From NCBI RefSeq assembly GCF_036373705.1, contig NC_089869.1, forward strand, positions 14,147,676 through 14,211,675: DNA of 64,000 nt, in the 5' to 3' direction. The translations under genes and the position numbers were made by a program. Under the pieces are notes generated by a model. The model ran no database searches and had not been told where the DNA came from. It saw nothing but the letters and a program-made list of their open reading frames with translations. Below, piece after piece: positions 48,915 through 60,568 of this stretch. How positions within the stretch are numbered: position 1 is the stretch's first letter; every line of letters begins with the position of its first letter. This DNA comes from Amia ocellicauda (lineage: Eukaryota; Chordata; Actinopteri; Amiiformes; Amiidae).

Positions 48915-51900
48915 ATGGCAAGGTAACGTCAACTCAGCCATCGTTTTAATCGCCTGAAAATACATTGCAAATACAAATAATAACGATTTTAGCAGACCTT
49001 TTTGTTTTAAAAGTGAAATCACGTTGATGAGCGGCTGTATCTATAGTCTGCCACATGCATATCTGTGCTGTATTAACACACTGTGCTGCTTATAGGAATC
49101 AAGATTAGTCCCTAATGTCTGTGATTGTCTTTCCTTTATTACTGCCGAGAAATAGTTACAGATGCATCTTAGCGTGTAGAACTAGAGCACAGTGTAAATG
49201 CCTCCTGTGAACTTTAATAGCCTGTGTGTGCCCCCTGTGTTTTTACAGGCTCAGTTTCTCCTGCCTCCTGCCAGCTTCCTGGCACTTCAGCGTGTCCCCG
49301 TTCTCTCTGGGAGTCACACCACGCCAACGCCTTGTCTTCCTGGCCTTCTTCCTGGCCTGCTTCCTGCTGCTGTTCCTGGCCATGCTGCATACACACCGCT
49401 GGAGCCCGGCGCACAGGGCTGGCCAGCTAGACAAGTGAGTTTGTGGAAGCACTTAGCATGGGCTTATCCATCGGGAAAATGATGCCATGCATTTCAAATT
49501 TTGTCTTGCCTTGCACACAAAGCTGTCTTTTTATAAACTATATCTAGGCAAGGATGGTTTAAGAATCCCAAATATCTGTAACTGTATTTACTTGTAATTT
49601 AGCCTAGAATATTGGATTAACTTTTTACTTTGCATAACCCCGACAATCGTAATGTAGTGCCTTGCATGACTTGGCTGTTAACTTGTGCTGAATAAGAGTA
49701 TAACGAAATCTAAGCTCTTTAAAAGTGTAAGATATTGATTATTATTGATTGCAGTGAAGCTATTCAGTCTTAAAATCCCATTAAACTGAAATCTGATCTG
49801 TCTTCAAGATTTGAAACATGTTTACAAAATATTTGTTTCAGACCATGGTGAAATATTAAAGTTTTCGAGCTTGTTTATAGTGCGCAGTCTTGTAGCTCCC
49901 TCTGGTGGAAACCAGTTGTTCGGGCCCATCTACATCGGTCAGTTCTGTGCTGGCTCTGGCTAATTATCTGACCTAACAGCAATTCTGAGACGAAAAGATG
50001 AGAAACGTGAGGGCATACACTGATCAATTAGCACTTAAGCTCTCTCCATTATTGCAGTTCTGTTGCAGGGGAAATTAGCTGATTTGTCTAAAGCAGTTAA
50101 TCGTGTTTCCTTCCGGAGCCTCTTCACTTAATATGATTTGTGTCTCTCGCACCAGTAAGCGCTCTTGAGAAAGAGGGTGTTCAATTTCTGTTGACGAAGG
50201 GAATGAAGTGTTAATTTTTGCTTACAAGAACAAAATCCTCTGGTCCTGATCGAGTTAAGGTCGATTGTGTTTTGTCCCGATGAGCTTCTTAAAGGAGAGG
50301 CCAGCGGGTGTTAGAAGAGAGTTATCCCTCTCTTCTGACCTCATGCCTTTTAGCACAAACCAGAGAGAGGTGTTGGACACAGCTGTCGGGAAACCCAATC
50401 CTTGTAATCGAGGGCTATTTAATTGCTGCCTCTCGGGACACCTCGTTCAAAAGTAGTTAAGGCATAGTGTTTCGCAGCATAAGCAAAATTAAAGAAATAG
50501 ATCAAGTTTGTGAATATTTCTTTCACATAATATGTCAGTAGTGCCATGTCAATAGCAATAACCTGTTGGTTCTGCTCTTGGTTATTCTGCTGTATGGTCA
50601 CAGTGCTGAAATACAGAAAATAATTTATTTCAAATGACAGATAGCAAAATTCTGTGCCCTTGGTTTTACAATATAGGATTTCATGACTGAATAAGTTCCG
50701 AACAAATTTAAATGTGTGTACATGGGTGCCAAAGTATGCAATAACTTATTTAATGTGTTTTCTCATCTAAGTAATTGAAACACACACACTTTACTGAGCA
50801 TTTTTTCACTTTATATTCATGTTTCTCTCAGGTATATGTCCATTATTGAGACTATGGAGGCCACTGACATTGCCAATCCGAGCCTGAACTTCGGAGTAGT
50901 GGTGGATTGTGGCAGCAGTGGTTCACGAGTCTTTGTCTACTACTGGCCCCCCCACAATGGAAACCCCCACTCACTGCTCGACATCCGGCAGATGAGGGAC
51001 CACAACCGTACCCCGGTGGTCAAGAAAATCAAACCAGGTCAGGAACAGCCTTTGGCAAAGGGCACTGCCGAATCCAATAGCTGTGTGTGTGTGTGTTGGG
51101 GGGGACGGTCAACAGGTGGACTGATTATGAAGTCTTGTTCCAACACTCCAACTGTCTGTAACTAGCACAATGGGATATGACACAAGAACCAGGAATCCAC
51201 AGTGTTATCTGTAGATAAGATAAGCTGCAATAAAAGGCTGCTCTGATTATGTTACTTTGGACTTCACTTCTAAATTCTAGAGGTTTGTTGAATTAATGCT
51301 TGAATTAATTAAACCTCTCTTGTACTCATCTTAGGTATATCCACTCTGGCCCACACCCCTGACAAAGCCAGCGATTATCTCCAACCTCTCCTGAAGTTCG
51401 CAGCTGAACACATCCCCAAAAAGAAGCACAAAGAGACACCTCTGTATATCCTATGCACAGCGGGAATGAGGCTGCTGTCAGAGAGGTGGGAATTGCACTG
51501 AAGTTTCAGCTACTTAATTGGTCTGATTACAAGACTATGTGGCGAAATATGAAATGTAATGCTTTGCTCTCAATAAATAATTAATCCTGAGAGCTCTAGT
51601 TCCAAAATCCAAAAGACGGCACGCTGGTTTAGAAACACACGTGTACATGAACCCTTTAATAGAAATGCAGGTGTTTCTGTGCTCATGTGTTCTTACTGCA
51701 ACACAGAGTACAAACTGTAATGCACAAAGGATTTCTACAGTTCATTTTGTAGTGAAAGGTTTAAGTAAATATTAGTTTCTCGCAGATTTACCTGAGCCTC
51801 TCTCCACCAGCCAGCAGGGGGCAATCCTGAAGGATCTGTTCACAGATGTGCCCCTCGAGTTTGATTTCCTGTTTTCCAGCTCCCATGCGGAGGTCATCTC

Positions 51901-54271
51901 CGGAAAACAGGAAGGTAGGATAATGTCCTGGCCCGGTTCTCTGTCACAGTGCAACTAACTCACGGCTGTGTGTTTTTATGTTAAAGGCTTGCATTGATTT
52001 TTCCCCAGGAGTGTATGCATGGATTGGTATTAACTTTGTGCTTGGCCGCTTTGACCACGCAGAAGAGGGTGAGTGAGAGACTCATTGACTGTCTACCCAG
52101 TTTCTTTCATTAGACGAACTCGCAAGCTGTTCTTTCACAGTGCACAAACAGCATTGTTTGATCATATCTTGTTGTACGTACCTGAGATTTCACATGTATT
52201 GAATGACAGAGGTACTCGGTGTTATTCCTTTGAAACAATTTTAGCTTGAAGTGTATATGTGATGCATTTAAGTTCTACAGCAAGCAGGTGAATAAGCAGT
52301 TGAAAGTAACATGAGCAGTGGATCCTGTGTCGTTCTTTTGATTTACTACAGCACCTCACGTTAGTTTGAATAAGTCCGTATGCCCATCTCTTCTAGGGGA
52401 TGATGCTGTGGTTGCCGTTTCAACTGGAACACAAAACCAACAGCCAATCAGCCGCAAGCGCACAGTGGGCATTATTGACATGGGTGGGGCCTCGCTGCAA
52501 ATCGCATATGAGGTGCCCAGTGCGATTACCTTCAGCTCACCTGAGCAGGTAAACGCATCCCTTCCATAAGCACGGCACTGAGATGATATCATGAAATGCC
52601 ACAGGGCTGTGTAACCTCTCTCCATGGGCTCTCCCTTCAGGAAAACGCGGCAAAGACCCTGCTGGCTGAGTTTAACCTGGGCTGCGATGTTGAGCACACT
52701 CAGCACGTCTACCGCGTCTATGTCACCACTTTCTTGGGCTTCGGAGGCAATATGGCCCGGCAGCGCTATGAGGACTTCCTGGTCAACAGGACGGTCTCCA
52801 GGAGCAGGTACAGCAAGAACATGGGGAATAGAAGCACTTGCATTTTCCCTTTGATAGAGTTCAGACCTAGTAAACGCTGTCATGCATGCAAATGAAAAAT
52901 CAAAATATGCTCTCTTCTCATATTTGTGTTTTCTGCAGGTTAACAGGTGATCAGACTGGGATAAGTGCCTCCAGCCCTTACTCCGACCCCTGCCTGCCCG
53001 TCGGCCTGGAAGACTCGGTGCAGCGCGATGAGCAGACGGTGTTCCTGCGTGGCCACGGGGACTGGCTTAAGTGCCAGGAAGTTGTGCGGCCCTTCCTGGG
53101 ACAGCCCAACACCTCCGCCTCCCTCCTGAGGGTGTATCGGGCCCCCGTGGACTTCCACAACAGCGAGTTCTACGGCTTCTCCGAGTTCTACTACTGCACG
53201 GAGGACGTGCTGCGGATCGGGGGCAACTATGACAGCGCCAAGTACGCCAGAGCCGCCAGGGTAACTGCATTTCTAGTCCCTCATCAGTGCCAGGGTTTTT
53301 GTTCTGTTCAATTCTGGCACAGATTGGAAATAAGGCACTGATTTGCCTTCATCTTCCGCTCAAGATTTATATGTAATCGAGGTCAATTCCAGAATTCAGA
53401 TTTCATTCATGTTGATCCTTTACCGATTTATATCTGGCATTTCTTTGTCCTGTAGGATTATTGTGCCACCAAGTGGTCAACCCTAACACAGCGACTGGAC
53501 AGCAAACTCTACTCCTCTCAGGCTGATATCTCCAGATTAAAGTAGGTGTCTTTTCAGGCCACGTTTGTTCACAGTACTTAGATTTGGACTTCAGCTTATC
53601 GTTTTTATTTGTATCTATTTTAATTTTTTTATTATCAGATTTAAGTAGATTGTCCGTCTTTTCATTAGTTTGTGGAAGCAGCAGTTCAGAAAAGCAGCAG
53701 ATTAAAAAAACCTCTTTCCACATGTGCCTTTCTGATGACCAACTGTGCCCTCTTCACTCCTTCAGATACCAGTGCTTTAAATCTGCATGGATGTATGAAG
53801 TGCTGCACTCTGGATTTAAATTTCCTAAGGATTATCCCAGCTTGAAGACTGCACAGCTGGTCTATGACAAAGAGGTGCAGTGGACTCTGGGGGCTATTCT
53901 CTTTAAAACACGTTTCCTGCCTCTCAGGTAAGGACACGCCCTCCGTTTCCCCCCAGTCTTTCCATATCCAAGTGCGGTTTGCCTGGCCTAGCATTTTTTC
54001 CAGCCTGTGTTTATGTTCCTCTGTCCTAATGCCCTGTGTCTGTGTCTTTCTCAGGGACCTTCAGCAGGAGGCATTCCGCCCGTCTCATTCCAGCTGGCCG
54101 CGCTTCTCATTCGTTTATAATCACTACCTGTTCCTCGCCTGCATCCTGGTGGTGCTCTTGGCCATCCTGCTCTACATCCTGCGCCTCCGACGCATCCACC
54201 GGCGAGAGCAGCGCCAGGCCGAGACTCTGGACCTGCTGTGGGTGGAGGAGGGCGAGCCTCTCACTGGCTGA
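48915..54271 (+). CDS. entpd7: Ectonucleoside triphosphate diphosphohydrolase 7
   Basis: Twelve coding exons, all GT-AG with consistent phase, give 606 aa (human about 604): 48915-48922, 49249-49434, 50832-51037, 51335-51485, 51811-51914, 52009-52068, 52397-52548, 52641-52807, 52939-53260, 53456-53541, 53766-53927, 54055-54271. The enzyme hydrolyses nucleoside triphosphates in the lumen of intracellular organelles. One membrane helix lies at each end (about 31-49 and 559-577). Apyrase motifs: VVDCGSSGSRVF, ILCTAGMRLL, VYAWIGINFVLG and IIDMGGASLQIAYE, then GFSEFYYCTEDV. PASWHFSV near the N-terminus, GGASLQ (ENTPD4 has GGVSTQ), SAWMYEVLH and the C-terminal LDLLWVEE point to ENTPD7 rather than ENTPD4. 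The exon-5 acceptor is placed at 51810 because the AG at 51785 would bring in a stop. Exon 1 codes only ATGGCAAG. Confidence 0.96.
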
Positions 54272-55047
54272 GGACGGGAGGGGTGCCGGAGCCACGTCTC
54301 CTCAGGGTCCCTGGGCTGCTACTGCTTTGAGGGGAACCTGAAGTTCTTACTGCCTGTTTACCAGAAGATGCACAGAGGTGGTTACATCGTAAAGGAGTTT
54401 GAGAAGGACTAGGGTGATGTACAGGTTTGGGAAAAGACCACCAGATGATGAAAACTGAATCACTTTAGATCTGCATCTCTTTCTGCAGATCACCCAATTA
54501 TTCCATTTCAGGAATGACTGGATCTTAATTTGCTGGTGTAAATGTGGTCACGTTTATATTTATTTCGGCAGGATTTTCATGTAGGGCAAAATCTGGCGCA
54601 TTTAAATTATTAAATGAGGAATGTGAAAGAGCAATATCCACCTCAGTCAGAAGTGGGAGATTAAAATGTAATTATGTTCAGATGTAATGTTCCTCTTCTG
54701 GCGGAATCTGACTGCATTTCAATATTTTCAGGTGGAGCACAACCTTCTCCTCTTCATGTTTCTTGGATATGATTGAATTGTTAATTTGTTCATTGCTGTT
54801 TTAATATTTAATTGTTCTGCCCATGCTGACAGTGGACAGCTGTAATTTTATTTTTAATTCAAGGACCAAAGCCTATATGATGTTAAATTGTGTTGTAAGG
54901 ACAGGTGTGAGTGTGTGAGCCTGAGAAGGCACTGTGCAATGTGAACTGTATCATGGGAGTATGCACAAGTTTCCTGTATGTGTGTAAGAAAATGAATAAT
55001 GATTAATACTGTACAGATTTAAGGATCTTTATTTAATATTCTTTTCA

Positions 55048-55053
55048 AATAAA
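55048..55053 (+). terminator. Polyadenylation signal of entpd7
   Basis: AATAAA about 0.78 kb after the entpd7 stop, followed by a T-rich stretch and TGTGCACTTTGGTGT. It is a plausible end of a 0.8-kb 3' UTR. Confidence 0.6.
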
Positions 55054-55224
55054 GAATTCTGTATTTTTTCCATGTGCACTTTGGTGTAAATCCATAAATA
55101 TGGGCAAGACACAAGTGGAAAGACCTCTGAATCTTCATTCGTACACTGTCTTTTAAATGATGAAGCTGTTGAAGGATGAAGGAAAGGGGAAAAAACTAAA
55201 CAAGAATTGTAAAAAATATATATA

Positions 55225-57443
55225 TTTATTAATACAGCAGCTGCTTATAAATATTAAAATATACATTATACTGGGAATACAGTACGCTCACAGAGAACAA
55301 TAATAAAATATCAGGCTTCTATTTCAACTGCACTTTTTTTTTTTAACGTTTTTTTCATTTTAACCAGAAACGTAAGGGCATCTAAAACAAGTGTTACCTG
55401 TTGCCACACCAAAGCATGGTTATGGTTTCCAGGGTTGGATTACACTGGATATACATGACACAGAGTGTTGCGGATATTTGCAGTTCCATTTAAAGCACTT
55501 CAGATTGACAGTATGAAGACTCCTGATGGAGCGATTTCGGTTATACATACATACATACATACAGTACAGACACGGCTACTTCCCTCCCTCTTCCTTTTAA
55601 GCTTTCTCCTTATTTAGCATTTTGTACGGAATGGTGCGGAATGATCTCCAATTCACTGGCAGCAGCCGTCTTGCTAATATGCAGAGTCTTGGGAATGCAG
55701 TGCCTTTAAATCACAGGTTGGGAGGTTTGGGTTTTCCCCTGGCTGCCTCTTCCTCCCATTTGGTGCAACATTTTGAAATGAAATACAGTTATTGAGCTTA
55801 TTGGGACTGTATGTTTATGAGCACTGTATCCCTGCCCGAAGCAACAACATTAGCAAGGGCTTGTTTTTGTAAAGTGCAATTATCTTCCCCATAATACAAA
55901 CAACAATCTCGCATCAACAGATTTTAGTTTTTTGCTTTAAAGATTCTCTTAGTATATCAGACTAATTTCAAGGCAGAACGGTTACATCTGATGGTGTCAT
56001 GCAAAAGGGCATGAGATCATAAACAAAGACGAACAAAATATAGCATGAAACATTTTCTCCATATTTAGGTAGATACTACTGGACACAGGAGTGACTGCAG
56101 AGATTGGTATAATGGAGTTATAATGCATTTTGTTCCACCTTTGATATCTTTCACATCTTTTTCTTTGGTTTACATTCTCAAGTGTCATTTAACAATATTG
56201 CCTTTTCTAAATGTTTTTTTTAAACAGTCAGAGAACACTAATGTTTTATATACTAAAATGTTTGTGTACTAAAACAAAAATACAATACTAGTAAATTACT
56301 GAAACTAGAGACTATTTACTGGCAGATATATTCACTTGTGTCTGTGATGTGGGTAATAATCTATATTCGATTAAATGAAATATTTTTAAAAGTTTAAGGA
56401 AATATACCGTAGTTTAAGTGCATCTTAAATGTTATATTTTTGATGTATTCTTAACTCAATAAAATGTTTAAGGGGCTAAGGTCTTACCATGATTTTAATA
56501 ACTATTATTATTTTTCAAAGCACCAGAGACAGTGTCCTTGGTCTGTGAGATCAGCGAGTAACTGGACCAGGAAGTCTGCTGGTTTGAAAATCAGTAAGTA
56601 GACACCATGATCCTGTATATAAAATATATAAATTAGTGCATCTTTTTGACTCCAGCCCTTTTTTTCGGATTTTTCAGTCCAGAGAGTTATCTGGGTCGGT
56701 TCACATTTTCAAAGCTTGAGAGTATATGAAAATACACTCTGAAATGAAATTAGTCTGTTTCTAGGTTTTAACAAAGGCACCAACATTAATGCCATTCTTT
56801 AAATTAGATCAAGAAAGCTTGGACATATGTTCTCTTGACAGAATTATTTTCAGTAATTCAGTTATGCCCATTGTTCATAGTTTCCTGAAACAGTCACAAA
56901 CAACAAAACACTTTAAAATGTACATCTTTCTCTCATTAAATCAGCAGTTCTGACAAGATTATCCTGTAGGTTTTGATATACATTTTTGAAATGTCTTAAA
57001 TAACACTCATCTAGCTTTAAATTGGTATTTTGGTCTGGTCTCAAAAAGCTTCCGGTCTGTTTTCTTTCCTGTTCTGGTTTACTTCCCGTTGCACAACATA
57101 CCAAACCACCAATCTGTGCCCACAAGTTCTATAAGCATTGCAAGGAGTTTGTTTTCAGGCACAATGGGATAAAACATATTAAGTACAGGAACTAAAAATA
57201 CATACATGTGAAACCTAGCAGCTAGCCTGCAATGAACAGAGACATTATGCTACCAAAGTTTTTTTTTCTTTTTCTTTTTTAAAGTAAATGAAAAGCAAAA
57301 CAACAGAAAGGGACTTGAGAATGCTACCTTAATGTGAGTTTTCAACAGATGCCAAAAAATCCCTACCCTCACCTCATCGCATATAAGAAAGTGCAAAGTG
57401 ACAGATTGGCAAAGATTACCGGAGGGGGGGGTGGCACAGTGGA
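55225..57443 (-). other. Probable long 3' UTR of the CREBRF-like gene
   Basis: No coding exon appears between the entpd7 poly-A signal and the stop codon of the CREBRF-like gene. A minus-strand AATAAA lies at 55225-55230, about 170 bp beyond the entpd7 signal. Using it would give a 3' UTR of 2.2 kb and make the two genes end tail-to-tail with almost no spacer. Within it is a short ATAC repeat (about 55543-55562). TTTATT motifs inside it could act as earlier sites. Confidence 0.4.
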
Positions 57444-60400
57444 TCAGACAGTAAAAGCGGTGGTCGAGCTGCCCTTATTCAGCACCTTGGCCAGTCGTCC
57501 TGCTGCACTGTGCTCCAGCATCTGCTCAACAAACTCTTTGGTCCGTCCTGCTACGTGTGGGCCTGCAGGGGCAGACACACCTGATTAGCAATGTGAGATT
57601 TTTTTAAACAGCTCCCCCACATTTTCAAGTTAAAGACCAAGAAGAATCAATATAATTACATCCTAAATCCTATTTGGAGTTAGCTGCTTCAAGTTACAAT
57701 ATTATATACGCCTAAAATAAAATGTAATCCTCCATACCAGTGGATTCTTTCAGTATATTCTCAAGCTTTTCCGTCATTCCCATCTCATCCTCTGCTCCAC
57801 TGTCCTCCACTCTCTGTCTTATGACCTCTTTGATGCGCAGCAGTGCTCCCAGCAGGTTGTCTGCAGAGATAAGTGCAAACAAGGTGATCAGTTGACTAAT
57901 CTGTCTGGCACAGTTACACACTGCTCCCTATAAACACTTAATAGCCAAGTTTACATGCACAAAACTCTGAAGCTGCCTTTAGAGTACATCCTCTCTCAGG
58001 GATACCATATACCCACCATACTCCTGATTGAGACCCCACAGCTTGATCTTGTTAGCTTCATGCTGCGCTTTCTTCTTCAGACGACAAGCTCTGAGACCAC
58101 AGAGAAAGGAAACAGGTCAGACATTTGTTCCTTTCTTTTTCCTAATGCACAATTACTTCTAGTGTATATTGTGTCTGTCCCTTTTCCTTCACTTCCCCCA
58201 AAGCTCTTCTTTTCTGACTTTCCTCCAAGTCCTGCATGTGCTCTATGTTACCGCCTGACTTCCAAAAGTGTTCATCGCCTTTCCTTATTTAACTTTTGTA
58301 TCTCCTTCTTCTCCCTCTTATTATTTAATTCACCCTTCAGTGTCTGTGGCCTCTCCTGCTGTTCCTGCTATGTCTCTCCCACCTGTATTTATCAGATCTG
58401 TCCCTTGCATGTAGGTCTGTCCCAGTTACCTGGAAGCCAGTTTGTTTTTCTCCTTCCGGGAGAGGGCCCTGGCAGTGACAGGCAGGTCGTTGACTGGCCT
58501 CATATCCTCAATGGCTCTGTTCAGCTTGTGTAACTGTTCTCCAATACTGCACAATTTCTGCGGGTTGGGGGTCAGATCGCTCGCGTCTGTCTTCCGGGCC
58601 TTCCGTAGACCCTTCCTCCCTGATGAGGTATTAGATAAGAAACAGACTAGTTCAAGGAGAGATTAAAATATGACTCTTATTCTGCTTTATTCTGGATTTC
58701 TCATTCTTTAACATATAGACTAAGCTTAGTAATGAATGAGAGTTGTCCTCACCAGAAGCCGAGGCCCCCTCTCTCTGGTAGAGGTTGCTGGGCAGCGTGC
58801 CGGAGCTCCAGGTATTTGAGGGCTGGCTACGCTCTTTCTTACTCCCGGGTTCTTGCCCATGGCTGTACTCCCAGAAGCACTTGCGCTTCTGCGGCCTTTC
58901 AGCGGGGTTGTTGTCAAGGTCAAGGTCTGGAGACAGTAAACACAAGGCATTTAATCACAGATGTACACGTTCATAAGCATAAACCACTGAAGAGTACAGG
59001 CGAGCTGGAAAACATCCCAAAAACGAATCGGAAAAGAACGCAATCAGTTTCAGCTTACAATGCATTTACACTTATCAGACACTCACACTCGCAACATATG
59101 TCAGAAATCTGGAAAGAGCTGTATTTCCTCATACTGATACTCCGTCCCCGAGGAAGGGAACACAAGCACTGTCTGATATACAGCGCAACTCACCAGAGTC
59201 CATTGCGGATGAGCTGGATTCGCCTTGCTCTCCCATCTCCTCTTCCTCCTCCTCCCCCTCTTCCTCCGTGTCAGCCGACTCACTTCCGGACCCTTGGCTG
59301 GAGCCGGAGTCCGGGTCAGCTTGCAGGGAATAGTTGTGCTCCTCGCTGCAATGCTCCGAGGTGGACCCTGATAATTGCCCATCCCCTCCCGTTTGGATGT
59401 CTCCTGCCTCTTGGCGCTGGGGATCTGCTCCTGTCTCTGGCATTTCACTCAGCGCTGCCCCCTGCCTGGCTGAACTGATTTTGCATGCAGGGCTGGGGGA
59501 AAGACAGCTCTGTCCCTGCAGATTCATCACTCCCAAGGCCCCTGGCTGCTCTCTTTCTCTTGCATTAATCCACTTGTCCCCCGACATCCCCTCCACATTT
59601 CCTAGTTCGCCTTCCAGAACTCCTTTGGCATAGCGGGTGATGTCATCCAGTGCAGAGACATCCCAGCGCTCTGGATGCAGTTCCTCACTGAACCCATCAT
59701 CTACTAGGTCACTGAGCAGCTCAAAGGCCCGTTTCCGGGGTGTTGCCGGGGACCCCAGCATCAGGACCACACTCTCAGGGCACTCCAGCTGGGAAAACAC
59801 ATGATATGTTTAGATTTTAATGTGGTACCTTTTTCGTATTGCGGTTTGTCCACATAGTAAGTGCAAATAAAATGGAAATATTGAGCAAAACTGATCAGCT
59901 AGTTTACAAACAAACAAAACTACTACTTCTGGAGTTACACACAAAAGAATCGGTAATTTATATTGTTAAAATATATGCAGAGGCCAGTTCTGCAACGAGT
60001 GATGTAAGAGTAATATTTAGTGCTCTCTCTATGGTTTAATTTCAGCTACTCTTAAAATTATGTTTATATTTTTATTTATTTATTTATTTATCCTTTTGAT
60101 ATCTACGTTTGATGCTGCATGCTTACCTGTCCGTTCTCAGTCTTGCCACAGGATGGAGAGGCTGCTAATTGATCGGATGTTGAGAGGCATCTGTGGCCCC
60201 CATATGCCTCACCAAACACTGGTTCCATCCCATTAGTACCTGGCTAGAGAGACAACAGTCATGAGTCTTATGACAATATCCAGGCAAATAGCTGCTCTGG
60301 GATAAGACTGGTTTGAAGACTATGTTAACAATGGCAGGGGTAAGTAGAAAAGTTTGATTTTCATTGATATGCATTGATGTGGATTTTTTTTCCCCATACA

Positions 60401-60568
60401 AAACTTCAGATTTACCTCATCCACAGCAAGTTTCTTTGACACACACACAAAAGATTGAAAGAAGCCAAAAAAAACATGACTAAAAAAGGATAATTGTACG
60501 ATGGGTTTATGTTGCTTCAGTGCTGGTCCTGTTGCAGAACAGACAGCTTCGGGTCCTACCTGTGGCAT
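57444..60568 (-). CDS. crebrf-like: CREBRF-like bZIP regulatory factor (shorter paralogue)
   Basis: Eight coding exons on the minus strand, 60568-60560, 60243-60127, 59788-59194, 58926-58753, 58619-58430, 58090-58017, 57860-57738 and 57562-57444, give 466 aa (human CREBRF about 639). CREBRF is a nuclear bZIP-type protein known to destabilise CREB3/Luman and to affect stress and energy metabolism. Matching features: start MPQPG then [30 protein letters not shown], an acidic Glu run (about 217-232), [13 protein letters not shown] and DLTPNPQKL. The bZIP has a basic region [15 protein letters not shown] (about 355-370) and a short zipper [12 protein letters not shown], and the end reads [11 protein letters not shown]. 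The first coding exon is only 9 nt. The mid-region is heavily shortened and diverged, so I read it as a paralogue of CREBRF and not as CREBRF itself. Confidence 0.88.

Noticed and set aside
51786-51810. Starting entpd7 exon 5 at the AG at 51784-51785
   Set aside because: It would read into TGA within a few codons, whereas the acceptor at 51810 gives SQQGAIL, which aligns with the family.
4851-54271. Reading the block as the 8p21-type locus nkx3-1, slc25a37, entpd4
   Set aside because: Residues in the carrier ([23 protein letters not shown]) fit SLC25A28, and those in the apyrase (GGASLQ, SAWMYEVLH, LDLLWVEE) fit ENTPD7.
60233-60243. Using the CCAG acceptor four bases further in (60239) for exon 2 of the CREBRF-like gene
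   Set aside because: It breaks the frame from the MPQ exon; the CTCTCTAG acceptor restores MPQPG as in CREBRF.
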